From NCBI RefSeq assembly GCF_001949145.1, contig NW_019091510.1:21793-83792 (forward strand): DNA of 62,000 bases, read 5' to 3'. Positions 1 through 11,600 of the stretch are shown here, piece after piece. The position numbers and the translations under genes were made by a program. Position 1 is the first letter of the stretch; every line of letters begins with the position of its first letter. The notes beneath the pieces were generated by a model. It saw nothing but the letters and a program-made list of their open reading frames with translations, made no database searches and was not told the DNA's origin. Origin of the DNA: Acanthaster planci (taxonomy: Eukaryota; Echinodermata; Asteroidea; Valvatida; Acanthasteridae).

Positions 1-823
1 CTTTGGGCGGTAACTACAATAATAATTTCAAAACTAAAGCAAATATGGATATGAAACTTACATCAATGGAAAGAGAACAATTCAACCTTTCAGATGCCAC
101 AACTACATAAATAAAAGGGAAACATTTGACCTTTCAGATGAAACCACGATTGCCAGATCTGAATAATTTTCAGGTCTTTAATGACACGATATAGGAAGCC
201 AACATTGGGCTGAAACTACACCACTAATGTGCACACGAAGTTGGAATTCAAGAAAAATACCAAGCTCCAGAAGCAGAACTCCTTTCTTCTTTCGCAGATA
301 TTATCTTAAGTAAAACGAACATGGATAAGAAACTTACATCAATAAAAAGAAAAACATTTGACCTTTCAGATGCCACAACGATTGCCAGATTTGAAGAATT
401 TTAAGGTTTTTTGTGACAAGATATAGGAAGAAAACATTGGGCGGAAACTACACCACTAATGTGCAGACGAAGCTGGAATTCCAGAAAAATAGCCAGCAGC
501 ACAACCTTCTTTTGCAGATATTTTCCAAACTAAAACGAATATGGATATGAAACTTACATCAATAAAAAGAGAAACATTCGACCTTTGAGATGCAACAAAG
601 ATTGACAGATTTAGACATTTTTTAGGTGTTTTACAATGCAATATATGACGCAAACTTTGGGCAGGAGCAAGACCAAAAATGTGCAGACAAAGCGGGAATT
701 CCAAAAAAATAGCGAGCAGCGGAACCTTCTTTCGCCGATATTTTCCTAACTACAACAAATATGGATATGAAACTTACATTAATGGAAAGAGAAACATTCG
801 ACCTTTCAGATGCCACAACGATT
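1..823. repeat. Tandem repeat array, about 220-bp unit
   Basis: The motif ATGAAACTTACAT (with small changes) recurs with its ACTTACAT core at 56, 332, 552 and 772. The last three copies are spaced 220 bp apart. The first interval is 276 bp because that unit carries an internal duplication of about 56 bp (the GAAACATTTGACCTTTCAGATG segment is present twice). Other landmarks, such as the GTGCAGACRAAGCNGGAATTCC stretch and the GCAGATATTTTCC stretch, recur in the same order. Similarity stops soon after 820. The left end is cut by the window, so the full array size is unknown. Small open frames here are by-products of the repeat. Confidence 0.85.
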
Positions 824-3800
824 GTACCCTTGTTTCGCAGACTAAAAAGTTATCCGCCTTTTTGAGATATGTTTAGGCCTCTGTCACGTGGCTAAAATGG
901 AAGGAACTGATTCAGTTCCATAAGATTTCGGAAAATTTCCAAAAATATAGAGACCTTTGCATTGGTGCAACTGGGATAATATTTAGCAAGGGTCTGTACA
1001 GGTTTTCCCGACAAGTTTCTGCAAATATCCGCTCACTTCCGTTAACACGTGTTGACTTTCGCAGATTCTACAAGTTCTGGTTCTTTAAAGGGATTGTTCT
1101 TATTCCCTATTCTGACATTCCCGGTAATTCGTTTTGTGCACAATTTTTTAGCTTTCCCATTTATTTTTTTTTTTGTCATTATTCCACTTCGTTTGTGCGC
1201 ATTCAAGCCTACACTATCACCATTCGACAATTTAATATTTGCTATTTTTTTCCAAAACGTGCAGTCAAATTAAAAATCATCAACCCCGAGCTGGGGCAAG
1301 AGAGGGCACATTTTCCTAGCAACAGAGGCTCTTTTGGCAGTGCCTTTACTTCGCTGGTCCACAAGAAGCTATATGAGATGCACACGCTGCGTCCCCGTCG
1401 CTACCAACAAAATGAACACTCCTGACCAGCATGGCTCTTGTCAACCAATAATAAGGGGTGCTTCTGCTCAAGGCAAATATGATCCTTAATATACCCGCAA
1501 TTTTCTTTTTCGTTTGCAGTAACTCCATTTCGCGTTCAAAGTGTTCAGTTTAGGAGCGATGGAGAAATAAATGCCTTCTGCATTTCATTATAAGTTGTTA
1601 CCGTGTGATATTTCTGTTCCTTAATCAATGTTTTGATGATTGTATCCTTTATTTTTGTTTGTTTATACGCCTGTTTCTCGGGTTAAGTCAGAAATTGTTT
1701 GTTTTGCTCTATGATGTGTGTACTGATGCTGTGCACATTGGATTTCATATCTGTTAATTAACTGGACCATTTCATTTCATAAACATCAGTACATTTACAG
1801 AATTATAAAAGTAAAAGCTCATAGAAATAAATTCAGGGTTAACGTTAAAGGAGAGAGTTCCGTTTGCAGACAACACTATACGTTCCTGTGCACAAACCCA
1901 TGACCCATGAGACTTGTTTGAAAACAAAAAAGTTCTTCTTAGTAAATGCTTCGGAGTTTTCTTACCTAAATTTCACTTTTTAGAACATGGTATCACTTTG
2001 TGATGACTTTTATAACATTTCAAGGGAAAAGTACGGTTGTCCATATATGGAACTCTTGCCATGTTAAAACATGAATAGTATATAAAATATGAAAACAGAC
2101 TTCTCTGCGTGATTGCCATAGACAGCGTTAATAAGCTTTTCCCGAATTACCAGCTTTCCTGTAAGAGGCCGGCCGCCACAAGTTTCTTACAAAATGGAGG
2201 CTAACAAAAGCTGTCTCAAAATCTACTGTTCAATCTTTTTCTTGGGAAAATTAGATTTTACATGGGATAAAGTAAGCACTTACCACTGGAACGAATATGA
2301 ATTCCACTGAAAGTGAAACGAAATTGCGTATTGACTACTCGAATACCTGATTAACGTCTTTCTAAGCCCTTTGACGAATATGATTTAACGAAACGACTTT
2401 TGGAATTTGAATGACCCAATTTTGCTGAGAGAATTTTCCGTAATGAAATCAAATACTTGCTTTTAAGTTTTGTGTGGGGGGATAATTCTTTTTAAAACGA
2501 ATTTAGATTGGCCTCGTGTTAAAATGGAAGACGTTTTGATGAAATTGGCGGGGAGAGTTTAATATTACGGACGCCAGTAATTATCCCGTACCGTGACCTA
2601 TTAGATTTCAGAAAGCAAAAAACACGTCCAGAAAATTTCGATTAAGGAGGGAAAACAAGTCGTTTATTTGGAAAACACTTAAAATTTCTCAGACCAGTCT
2701 CACAGGGTTTGTGCAGGTGTGTCAATTTGTGTCTCTATATTGAGCTTTTTCCACATTGGCCATGAAAACCCATATTAAACATTAGTAGAAATTATATCCT
2801 AGCCAATTCTCTAAGAGACTAAACTGAGCCGATCGATCCTTTTATGATTTCGGGCACTTACCCGCTCGAAGCCTCGAAAGTTCCAGTCAAGGGCGTCTTT
2901 AACCGGCGCTGCGTCAATCATTTCTGTAGAACTCTTGATCGCTGTGACTGCGAAGACCTGCAAGTCAAGGGAAGCTCAGCCTAGTGCATTTATTATTCCA
3001 GGTCCTTTTTAGCTCTGATTTTAACGGTCAGTGTACTCTCTCTCATTCTCCACATCATGGCGGAAAAATCCTTAGACGAGGATACTGTGAACACCAGCGA
3101 CCGCAGTTGGGGTTCAATTGGGGTCTTTTCAGCGAGTGACGCCACGCAATCATAAAGATCAAACAGTAGTGGTCGGACGAATGTTGGGTCTGTAGCAAGG
3201 GCTGTCACGACAGAGAGAACCATCTTACTTCTTCAATGTTCTGATAAGCAGACCGACAATCGGATATGCATACACCACCAGTCAGCAGGCAGGGTTAGTT
3301 CGCCACGGCAATAAAGTCTCTACTCGTCTATGTTGCTCTGCCCCCTGTATGCTGCTGAACTAGAAAGCGTCTGCTCTGGATGGACATGACTCGAATTGCC
3401 AGGCAACCAGGGTCTTTTTGAATATTGCTCCGTTTATCCATACATCCACTGAACAATGTCTCTCCAAAGAGAATTTTGTACCGATAATTGGGCCCAAAGC
3501 TCAATCGAAAGAATGAGTTTTGCACGTTTACACATAGGCGTTGCCGACTGTTCACTTTAATACGCCGTGTGTACTTGCTCTAGGTTTGAAGACGGTGTAG
3601 GAAACTGCATACAATGCAGTGCCACGCCCTACAGTGAGATGCCACATTGGAACACTTGCATTCCTTTGGCAGAAAAAGGGAACAATAAAAGATTGACTTG
3701 TTTGTAGGGCCGTCGACGCTTGGGGCCAACCTGAAAGAATTCTGATCACTGACAAGAAAACCTGCGTTCCAATCTTTGTGGATATTGGGCCATGGTGGTC

Positions 3801-4251
3801 GACCGTAGCTGTAAGGTTATTTTTTCTGCTGCATATTTCGTTTTTGTATTAAAGCCGTAGTGCAAGTTTTGAATAGCCTAAACGCGAAAGCTGAGATGTA
3901 TGTGGCGAGTGTTGAGAGGATTCAAAATTGTAGGCGTGACTGTCAATTGACTTGTCAAAGTGAAACTGTGGTCTGACCTGGTCTCACTCATCCGGCGTGC
4001 TCGGATCTCCAGAAGAACCCGCCGGACAACGCATGTGCAAGTTGCCGCAACATGTTCAGTTATGCAATCAAGTTGATCTCTCCAGTCATACGCACGCACG
4101 CAGTGTGCTGTTTCGCAGTTGAACTTACTGGTAGTTATTTTAAGGGGTTTAAGGGGTAATTTCGTATCCTCATAATGGAGTATATATAGGTTTTCAAGGC
4201 GATAATCAAACTTCATTTGGTCATACTCATAACTTTATGGAGGACAGTGTA
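824..4251. other. Intergenic, no gene recognised
   Basis: AT-rich DNA without a reading frame or exon that I can assign. A 76-residue minus-strand frame at 2993-3223 and neighbouring short minus-strand frames up to 4216 show no family motif, and I saw no convincing chain of splice sites linking them. Confidence 0.4.
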
Positions 4252-4680
4252 CAGTCGAGGCAAAAGTTTACATAAATCTGGTAGAACAAAACCAGTTTTT
4301 CACAACTTCTCCCATTCCCTCCAACTTTTCTTTTCATGAGGGCAGATAAGATGGGTCTCTGCTTAATGTACATGGTGTATGCGCCAAAAACACCCAGAGT
4401 TCATATTTATATTTGTATTTTTATAGTCCCATCTCATAGTCGCAGTGGACCACTTTCTAAAGTTTCTTTAATAATAAGGGGGTAAATGTAAATGTTCACA
4501 AAATCATATGTCCGATTCATTTATATTTTGAACCATAATGAAGAAGTAGACACTATGAACATTATAAATTGAGGTACAGTTTGTCTGACCTCATACAGAT
4601 AATATTGGCAAAACTATTTCAAACTGCAAAATAAATTAGGTGTTTTCGACTAAGTGCGTGTAAACTTTTTGCCCCAACTG
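4252..4680. mobile_element. Tc1/mariner-type MITE
   Basis: A 429-bp element starts CAGTCGAGGCAAAAGTTTAC. Its other end, read on the opposite strand, is CAGTTGGGGCAAAAAGTTTA, so about 22 bp of terminal inverted repeat match apart from a few substitutions and one base in the A run. TA dinucleotides flank it exactly (4250-4251 and 4681-4682), which is the target-site preference of the Tc1/mariner superfamily. No transposase frame is visible inside, so it is non-autonomous. Confidence 0.8.
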
Positions 4681-4682
4681 TA

Positions 4683-7133
4683 GACTCTTCGTTTGTACAT
4701 TCGGACCGGCGTTAACTTATGTTCAAACGCAAACAGGGGGGGGGCTTGATGTTTCCGAAAGGGGCTGATCCAAATCCAGATGGATTTTGATCATACCTGT
4801 GGCAATTGTCCGTAAACTCATGACAGACAAAAGAAAAAGGGCGAAGGAAAAAAAATAACTTCCTTAACAAAGGGGGGGGGGCTTTTCTTGATCCTCCATC
4901 GCACAATATCGCATGTGTCAGCAAATGATAGGTCCGTGGGCGATTTCGTCTCTGGGGGGTGTTAAGTTCACCTTGAAAAGTTGTGGACGGACTTTAATAC
5001 TTCAAAGCCAGTGGCGTATTCAGCGGGGGGGGTTGGTATTTTTCTTCCCCAACATTGGCATATTGAATGAGCCCGAAGCCTCATTTGCTGTTGAATTTGA
5101 ACCCCCTCCCACCGTGACTACCACCACCAAAAGCTGGAAACGCCTCTGTTCAACTTCAAAGCTATACCTCGGTGAAGAACCGGATCCACAAATGAAAGTG
5201 ATACCGGAAATTCCATAAAAAATTAATGCGAGTTGATTTTTCGAGAGGGGTTGCCGATCACCTTGACACCATGCACTGTACCACTGTACTATGTTAATGA
5301 ACCGCCGGTCAGTAATTGTAACATTAGGGCCCGGCAACGGTCGGCTTTTTCCTACACTTTTCGGATAAACTTGGGATCAAATGAAGGAATAAGTCAAAAC
5401 TGCCTCAAAAATTCCTGATACGTAAATCGTAACGTGGGGATTTAGACACAAGAGAGCAGCATTTAGCTTTGATCACAATTACCTTGCGTTTATCAGCATC
5501 ATATAGATGTGTCTATAGTGGTTATCTACTGGTTTAGCGTTATCCCTTCGGCCTTCGTATTCGGTGGCGTAGGCCACCCTGTCTTGGGGGGGTGACGGTC
5601 ACATAAGGGACTTGACAATTAAAGGCGTTCCTTCATGATTTTGCGGGCTCAGTGAGGGATCCCGGGGCATTGCTCCCAAAGGTTTTTTTTTTTTTAATCT
5701 ACCCAGATTTTATCTCCTGCATCAGGAGAAAAACTTCAAAGTTCTGGATCATTTCCCTCAACCCCCCTTTGGAACCGCTTCAACGGATAACCAATAATTA
5801 ACGACAACGCGGGGTTTTCTGAGCCTCAAGATAACATGTCCAGGATAAAATTGTCGATTGGCAGGAAAACGGCATTTAGCATTTCTCCTGCCTCGTTACA
5901 CACAGGTTATCTTGCATATCTTTTGGATGGACGTTTGATCAAGTCGACGGCTGAGTTCACCCGTCCCGCACTACAAAGCCAGTGGTAGGCTGTTAGTCTA
6001 GATTGGATTTACATAACAAAAGGCCATTGCCATGATGACGCGTGCTGTTATTGTCGTGATGATTCTAACTGGTACCCATCAATGTGTAGTGCAAATAAGA
6101 TGAACAATTGTGACCAGTGACACGATATGGCGCATGCATGATGCATGCAGGGCAGATACGGATACCGGATGGAGTTTTATTACCGTACGTGTAACATAAG
6201 CATGTCTGAAGTGTACTGAAGTGTAAGACACTCTATTCCAAACAACTCAAAATGAGTTCCTGTTAAGAATCAAAATACTTTCAGTATTCAACCAAGGGGC
6301 TTCAAGGTGAGGAAAATTCATTACAGTGATATGTATGACGCGGTTTTCTTACCATGAACTTGTTAAAAAAAAGAGGTCCTAAGCCTACATGAATGTGGTC
6401 TGATAGTTGTAATTGACCAGTTACGCTATGATAGGCTATTATCTTCTCCGCAAGTTGACTGGAGGCTCACAGGCTATTGTGGTAGGCCTAATTGTCCATT
6501 ACCAGCCATGTGTGCGGTACAGTCTTAGTTACATTTACATTAACCACGCAAAAAATTATGATACCCAGCTAAGCAAGGCTCAAGGCGAGGGACAAAGGTT
6601 TGACTACCCATCCCCCGGCCGGCCCCGCACGGTGGTAGGGGATTCTCGTGTTTTATTTTGTTCATTTGCCGTGGTTGCAAGCACTGTCATGTGTTAAGGA
6701 GCTAATAATATGAATCCGTCTAATCCTGACAGGTTTTGAACTTAAAATACCAGCTACAAGTACAAAAAGTCTAAATACTTTCAAAATTCAACAAACATTT
6801 AAAAATATCCATAAAAACTTGGCAAGTAAGGAAATGGGAAGTAAGAAGGGACAAGAAACAGGATTTTATGTGACCATATTAATTATTTTATCTGACTGAA
6901 AGATGATTTTTATTTCTTCTTTTTCACCTCCACAAAGTAATAAAGTATGCATATAACCAGTCTTCAATGTTATTGCTTGCTTTGACAGATGGTATCTGCC
7001 TGTCTTTGAAGGCAACATGAATATCACATCAGCACAATGACAATTCCAGTGTCATTTAAGAGTGTTCTTCACTAGTTCTTGTTTGGCCATGGTTTAGGCT
7101 GGTCCAAAAAAAAAAGTGTGAACATTTTTGCAG
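4683..7133. other. Intergenic or 5' flanking DNA of the 512-codon frame
   Basis: No coding region recognised. It contains G-runs at about 4735 and 4872, a second CAGTGGCGTA motif at about 5010 (the end motif of the element at 22898), and a T-run near 5683. The 3' part must hold the promoter and any untranslated exon for the reading frame at 7143, but I could not locate either. Confidence 0.35.
7124..7133 (+). promoter_or_regulatory. Putative 3' splice acceptor before the 512-codon frame
   Basis: The sequence ATTTTTGCAG directly precedes TCTTCCAAGATGG. It has the pyrimidine-rich tract and CAG of a metazoan acceptor, and would place the start ATG nine bases inside the exon. No matching donor was identified upstream. 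Confidence 0.4.
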
Positions 7134-7142
7134 TCTTCCAAG

Positions 7143-8681
7143 ATGGCAAACAGCAGTGACCCATCTAAAATTCACCACAGTCACAAGGATCAGACAGCTG
7201 GAGTGAAGAAACTTGGAAAGGGCCAACTGGCCAGAAACCTGCACGAGAAATTCACAGCGCAAAATGAGGAGAGAGAGTGGGTGGACGCTCTCCTGGACTG
7301 CAGTCCACAAGATGAGACGTTGGATGCCATAGTCAACTGTTACAGCTGGGATGAAGTGTCCACGGGATGGAGACCAGCAGTTCCAAACCCCACATATGTC
7401 AGTCGTGTTGCAGAAAAGAAGGACAGCGAAAAAGAGAAAGAAAAAGACAGTGCAAAGAATAGGAACACTCAAAAGTTGATTGCATTCCAGAGTGATCTAT
7501 CGTGGAAACAGTGTATAGAACCAGGAACTTACCGATATGTGTACCGATCAGCCTATGCTGGTGTGCCGAGGAAGAAAACCTTCAATAAGGGCCCAGTGAA
7601 AAGGCCCATGGACGCCAACCTCAAGGAGCACATACGAAAGGTCAAAGAGCACCTGGAAAAGGTTCTTGTTCAGCAGGCTTCGCCCAGGTCTCAACAAAGG
7701 CCACTGGGAGCTGTTCACAACCACGGGGACTATGTCACATCCTTAATAAGAGAGGCTAAACCCAACAGAACTCAACCGCTCCCTGATGTCACCTACTCAC
7801 CCAAACCCAATCATCCAAATGAGGATCAAACCCAGACAAAAGTGCCCAATGTCGGAATAACCTACACCGTCAAGCGGGGCAGTCCCATCCAGAAGTCCCA
7901 AAAGTCAAGCCCCTTGCCACATCCCCCGCCTGCACATACTGAGAACAAAATGCCACACGATCTTGTTGCCGCACTGGGCTCCAAGTTGAATGATCTCATC
8001 CAGCAGGACAGCTTCAAAACCAGACTAAAAACCACGAGACACTCCAAGCCCAAAGCCCAGGAGAAACTGAGGTCTAGCTATGAGAAGTTTACAGTTCCCG
8101 TTCAAGTGGAGTCTCCCAACTTGAAGCCGCTGGTCAAAGTCACTGCTGGCCAACGACAAATCCGTGATGATAATGAAATCATTGGAGCCGTAGCGAAAAT
8201 GAACAAACAGGCCACTTCAGAAGCTGATGAAAACCGTCCAACTCACCACCTGTCCCAAACTCTAAATAGAGAAAATTTGAGAATACCTGAACAAGAAGTG
8301 AAGGAGGCTTCCCAAGACCACAGCTTTGTGAAACTGGACCCTACGAACAAGAACTTCTTCACCTCTGGGATCGCGGGCAAAGCCGTGAGCCCAATGGAAG
8401 TTCAAGTGCAGATGCAGAGCCTCGCGGGGATTTCAACTATGCTGGGCAAGAATCCTGTGGAGGTCAAGAAGAGAGGGACACTGTATCCCCAGAAGCAGGG
8501 ATCAAGTGTCCCCAGTGGGAGGGGCGATGCAGGCTTTGCCCTCTCCAATCACCTAGGCAACCCACTGCACCGGGGTGTGGTGGATCGTGGAGTGGCAGGG
8601 GCTATTGCCTCAGAGCTCCTACCTGGTATCAACGGACACAAAATCCGTTTCCCAGTGCAACAAATGTACCGCATCATCTGA
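7143..8681 (+). CDS. Uncharacterised 512-residue protein, probable terminal exon
   Basis: This is the longest uninterrupted reading frame in the window, and I do not recognise its family. The start chosen is the first ATG (AAGATGG, a strong Kozak context). The frame is open 15 bases further upstream, but only from a TTG. The ATG lies 9 bases after a good splice acceptor (ATTTTTGCAG, ending 7133), so a 5' untranslated exon is likely upstream. The protein is hydrophilic, with no signal peptide or membrane segment. Residues about 44-83 are acidic and tryptophan-rich (EREWVDALLD, SWDEVSTGWRP). Residues 91-110 are a Lys/Glu/Ser-rich charged stretch. Residues 119-150 are aromatic (LSWKQCIEPGTYRYVYRSAY). 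The middle is Pro/Ser/Gln/Lys-rich and probably disordered. The C-terminus (GNPLHRGVVDRGVAG onward) is more ordered in composition. Codon use and length argue for a real gene. A single-exon retrocopy is an alternative. AATAAA signals occur at 10122 and 10593, rather far downstream. Confidence 0.75.
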   Translation: MANSSDPSKIHHSHKDQTAGVKKLGKGQLARNLHEKFTAQNEEREWVDALLDCSPQDETLDAIVNCYSWDEVSTGWRPAVPNPTYVSRVAEKKDSEKEKEKDSAKNRNTQKLIAFQSDLSWKQCIEPGTYRYVYRSAYAGVPRKKTFNKGPVKRPMDANLKEHIRKVKEHLEKVLVQQASPRSQQRPLGAVHNHGDYVTSLIREAKPNRTQPLPDVTYSPKPNHPNEDQTQTKVPNVGITYTVKRGSPIQKSQKSSPLPHPPPAHTENKMPHDLVAALGSKLNDLIQQDSFKTRLKTTRHSKPKAQEKLRSSYEKFTVPVQVESPNLKPLVKVTAGQRQIRDDNEIIGAVAKMNKQATSEADENRPTHHLSQTLNRENLRIPEQEVKEASQDHSFVKLDPTNKNFFTSGIAGKAVSPMEVQVQMQSLAGISTMLGKNPVEVKKRGTLYPQKQGSSVPSGRGDAGFALSNHLGNPLHRGVVDRGVAGAIASELLPGINGHKIRFPVQQMYRII

Positions 8682-11600
8682 AACCATTCATTCTTTGTTT
8701 TAGAAATGTATTCCCGTCATTTTGCCCCTTAGCCCCAAGATGTGCAGATGATACAAAATGATCGAGTTTGGTTTGTTTGAAATATTTGAGAACATCAAAA
8801 CAAGTGCACGAGGTTGGTCATCAGGGAAGGTTTGTGCCAATTCACATTCACTAAGCATATTCACTTGCGTTATGTCAGATACTTAATATCAAATAACCTT
8901 GCCTTTTTCAAATACTGAACTGGCTCATTGTGAAAACACTTGGTACATGGACTATGTACATTACCCGACCCTCTACTGAATCTCAAATACTTGAAAATTT
9001 TAGCCATTTCATCACATTGTTTAGTATTTTAGATTTGGAATATTTCTTAATCTGAAAAGCTGTATTTTTTATGTGAAGCTAAAATTTCCAAAATTTTCTG
9101 GAGGTGAAGCAGAGGTCCTCAATACATTGTTATTCACCAGCCAGGATTTGAGTTTGCAGAGGCTTTTTGTCAATATGTGGTACCTCATTTACAGTCATTC
9201 AGAGTACTCAAATTTTTGGACTGTAAATGTGCAATATCACATTTGTAGTTGGCAAGTTTTGTACAAAATTGCTTTCGTGTAAAATTATATGGACACTGTT
9301 TTAAACCATATTTCTGAAACTCCTGCAAAATTCCAAACGCACCACCGGAGATCACACCTAGGCATTTTGTGCCCCAGGTATGAGCAGCATTAAGTTATGG
9401 CCAATGGGATTTAGGGGCATAAATACAAACAGAAAACATTTTTAGTTAAACGGATCACATTCTGGAACAAGTTGTATAGGGGCCTGCATTGACATACATG
9501 TACGTGTATTTATGTTAATAGCAGGGTTTTTTAATGGCTACCATTCACTGACAACAGAGTAACCTGAACTGTTTGTGGAATGTGAACCCTCTTTCAGTCA
9601 TAAGAGTTACAATCACAATTCCATTCACTTTCCCTTGCTACACTTTATGCATAGGCTAGTCAGCAGCAGTCAGATTATAAATCTGGTTGGTACTGTTACC
9701 ACTCAAATTCCTTCAACAGAAAAAAACAGACAACTAGTACACGTACAACTATTAGCAGTAGACCCTGGTAGACTGGTAAATGCTGCTAGCAAAAAGTGGC
9801 ATGTTAGTCGTCCACAGTCAAAGCGCAGCTATACCAAGTTATATTATTAGTCGTAGCCAGTTATTTCTGCTTTATATTGGGAGGAGTCTTTAAACTGTTA
9901 AAAACAGTCACTTAACTGATTTGACTAACATTTTGAATCGACATCTTCAGACTTCAGTTGACTAGATTTTGTCCAGAATAGATGTTTGCATAAAAAGATT
10001 TGGCCATAGAAATTCAACCCTTTAATCCGAAAAAAAATACAAAATGCAGGCAGCTGCTTTGCAGTAGATTGTTTGCACAGGAGCAGGGGTATCTACAAGT
10101 TTATTTATTTTCCGAACTCAGAATAAACAGGATTCATACATATAAGTGGATGAACATGTATGTGTACTATGTAGAGTGATCGACAGGTACATGTACATCA
10201 TGAACTTGCACATGTCCATGCCAACGCACTGAGTACCAGCTGTCGGCCAGTTGCTAAAGCAACAAGCCTGTGACCGATGAACAACTCAAAAGCTTCAACA
10301 GCTAAATCGTCAGAGGTCTACGTGTCATTTAAAGGATTACATTAATTGTGTCGGAAGGTTGTTGAAGGTTTACTGTGCCGCAAGCATGTTCATCATGTCC
10401 TTGTGCATTAGAACCAATCTGCCCAGTGTGTGCTGCAAACACCATGCCGCTACCAAGGCATTATATCCCCGTTGCGATGTGGAACAAAAAGTTGGACAGA
10501 GGCAGAGTGCACTTTTAACTCTGCCAAAGCTGTACACACACACACACACAGATCATATGGAAATTTCTTTTCATCGCTGCTTAGTCTGTGTCAATAAACC
10601 TGCGATAAAGGGTCCTGCCAAATGTTTTGTATAAAGACTTGGATCCATCTGCATGTTAATCCATTGACTAAGCATGTAACACAATATATGGTGGACACGC
10701 ATGGGGGCCCCTGCCTGTGATCGTCACAACAACATCATCACCACGATCACTATGTGTGGTGTAGTGCACTTAGCGACAAACCTGCTTCATGCGCATTACC
10801 TTGGAATTTACATGTACGTTGTACATTTTCTAGTATATTATACATAAAGTACCTGGCACTATAAATGTGAAATGTCATGCATGCATATGCCGTTACATGT
10901 ATTCCTTCAAAAGACATGAATCTATTTTCAGTTAAATATGTACATGTATTTGTTTCTAAGTTGGCGAAACAAAACTGGAGAATACAAAACTTAAACATTT
11001 GTTTTGGATTTAACATAAATGCTCCTTCTCTGTAGATGTGATTAGCAAAATGAAAGAAAATTTACATTTTGGCAATCAGGAATGTCAAAAGGCATGTTTA
11101 TCTTCTTGTATGGACCAGATAGACCTTGTTTACAATAAAATTTATGCTGTAGCCTCTAATTCAACTGAGTTGTGGACACTGCAGGGCCCATACAGGTTAC
11201 AGACTCAAAAGTTTTCTCATGTTTATATAATTTGTGTGTGAACAGGGACAGTGCTAAAAAAAGACAATAGCATGAATGTCACATTGTCATGAAAGCCTGT
11301 ACTTGAAAATTGCTACAGTTTCTTTTTCACGAAATCCACGTGCCATTTTCTAAAATGTGCAAAGAGCATTGCTGTGTAACGTGTAGTGTGCAGTTCTTGC
11401 AACAGAGTCGACATTAATTTTATGTTATGTGTCCTTTCTTCCGAACTTAGATCAAAAGAAAAATGTTTGTCCAATTTTACCCATTTTGTAATAATTCCAG
11501 TTTCTAGTTTTCTTGAAAAGCTCAATGTCAGCAAGGTCGACTTCAACATTTGTTGCATAAATTGCAACAATTTGTAGGAACTGAACAATAAATGTTGCAT

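Noticed and set aside
2993-4216. Several minus-strand frames of 60-112 codons
   Set aside because: No motif, no consistent splice signals, and the longest (3878-4216) ends beside the MITE at 4252.
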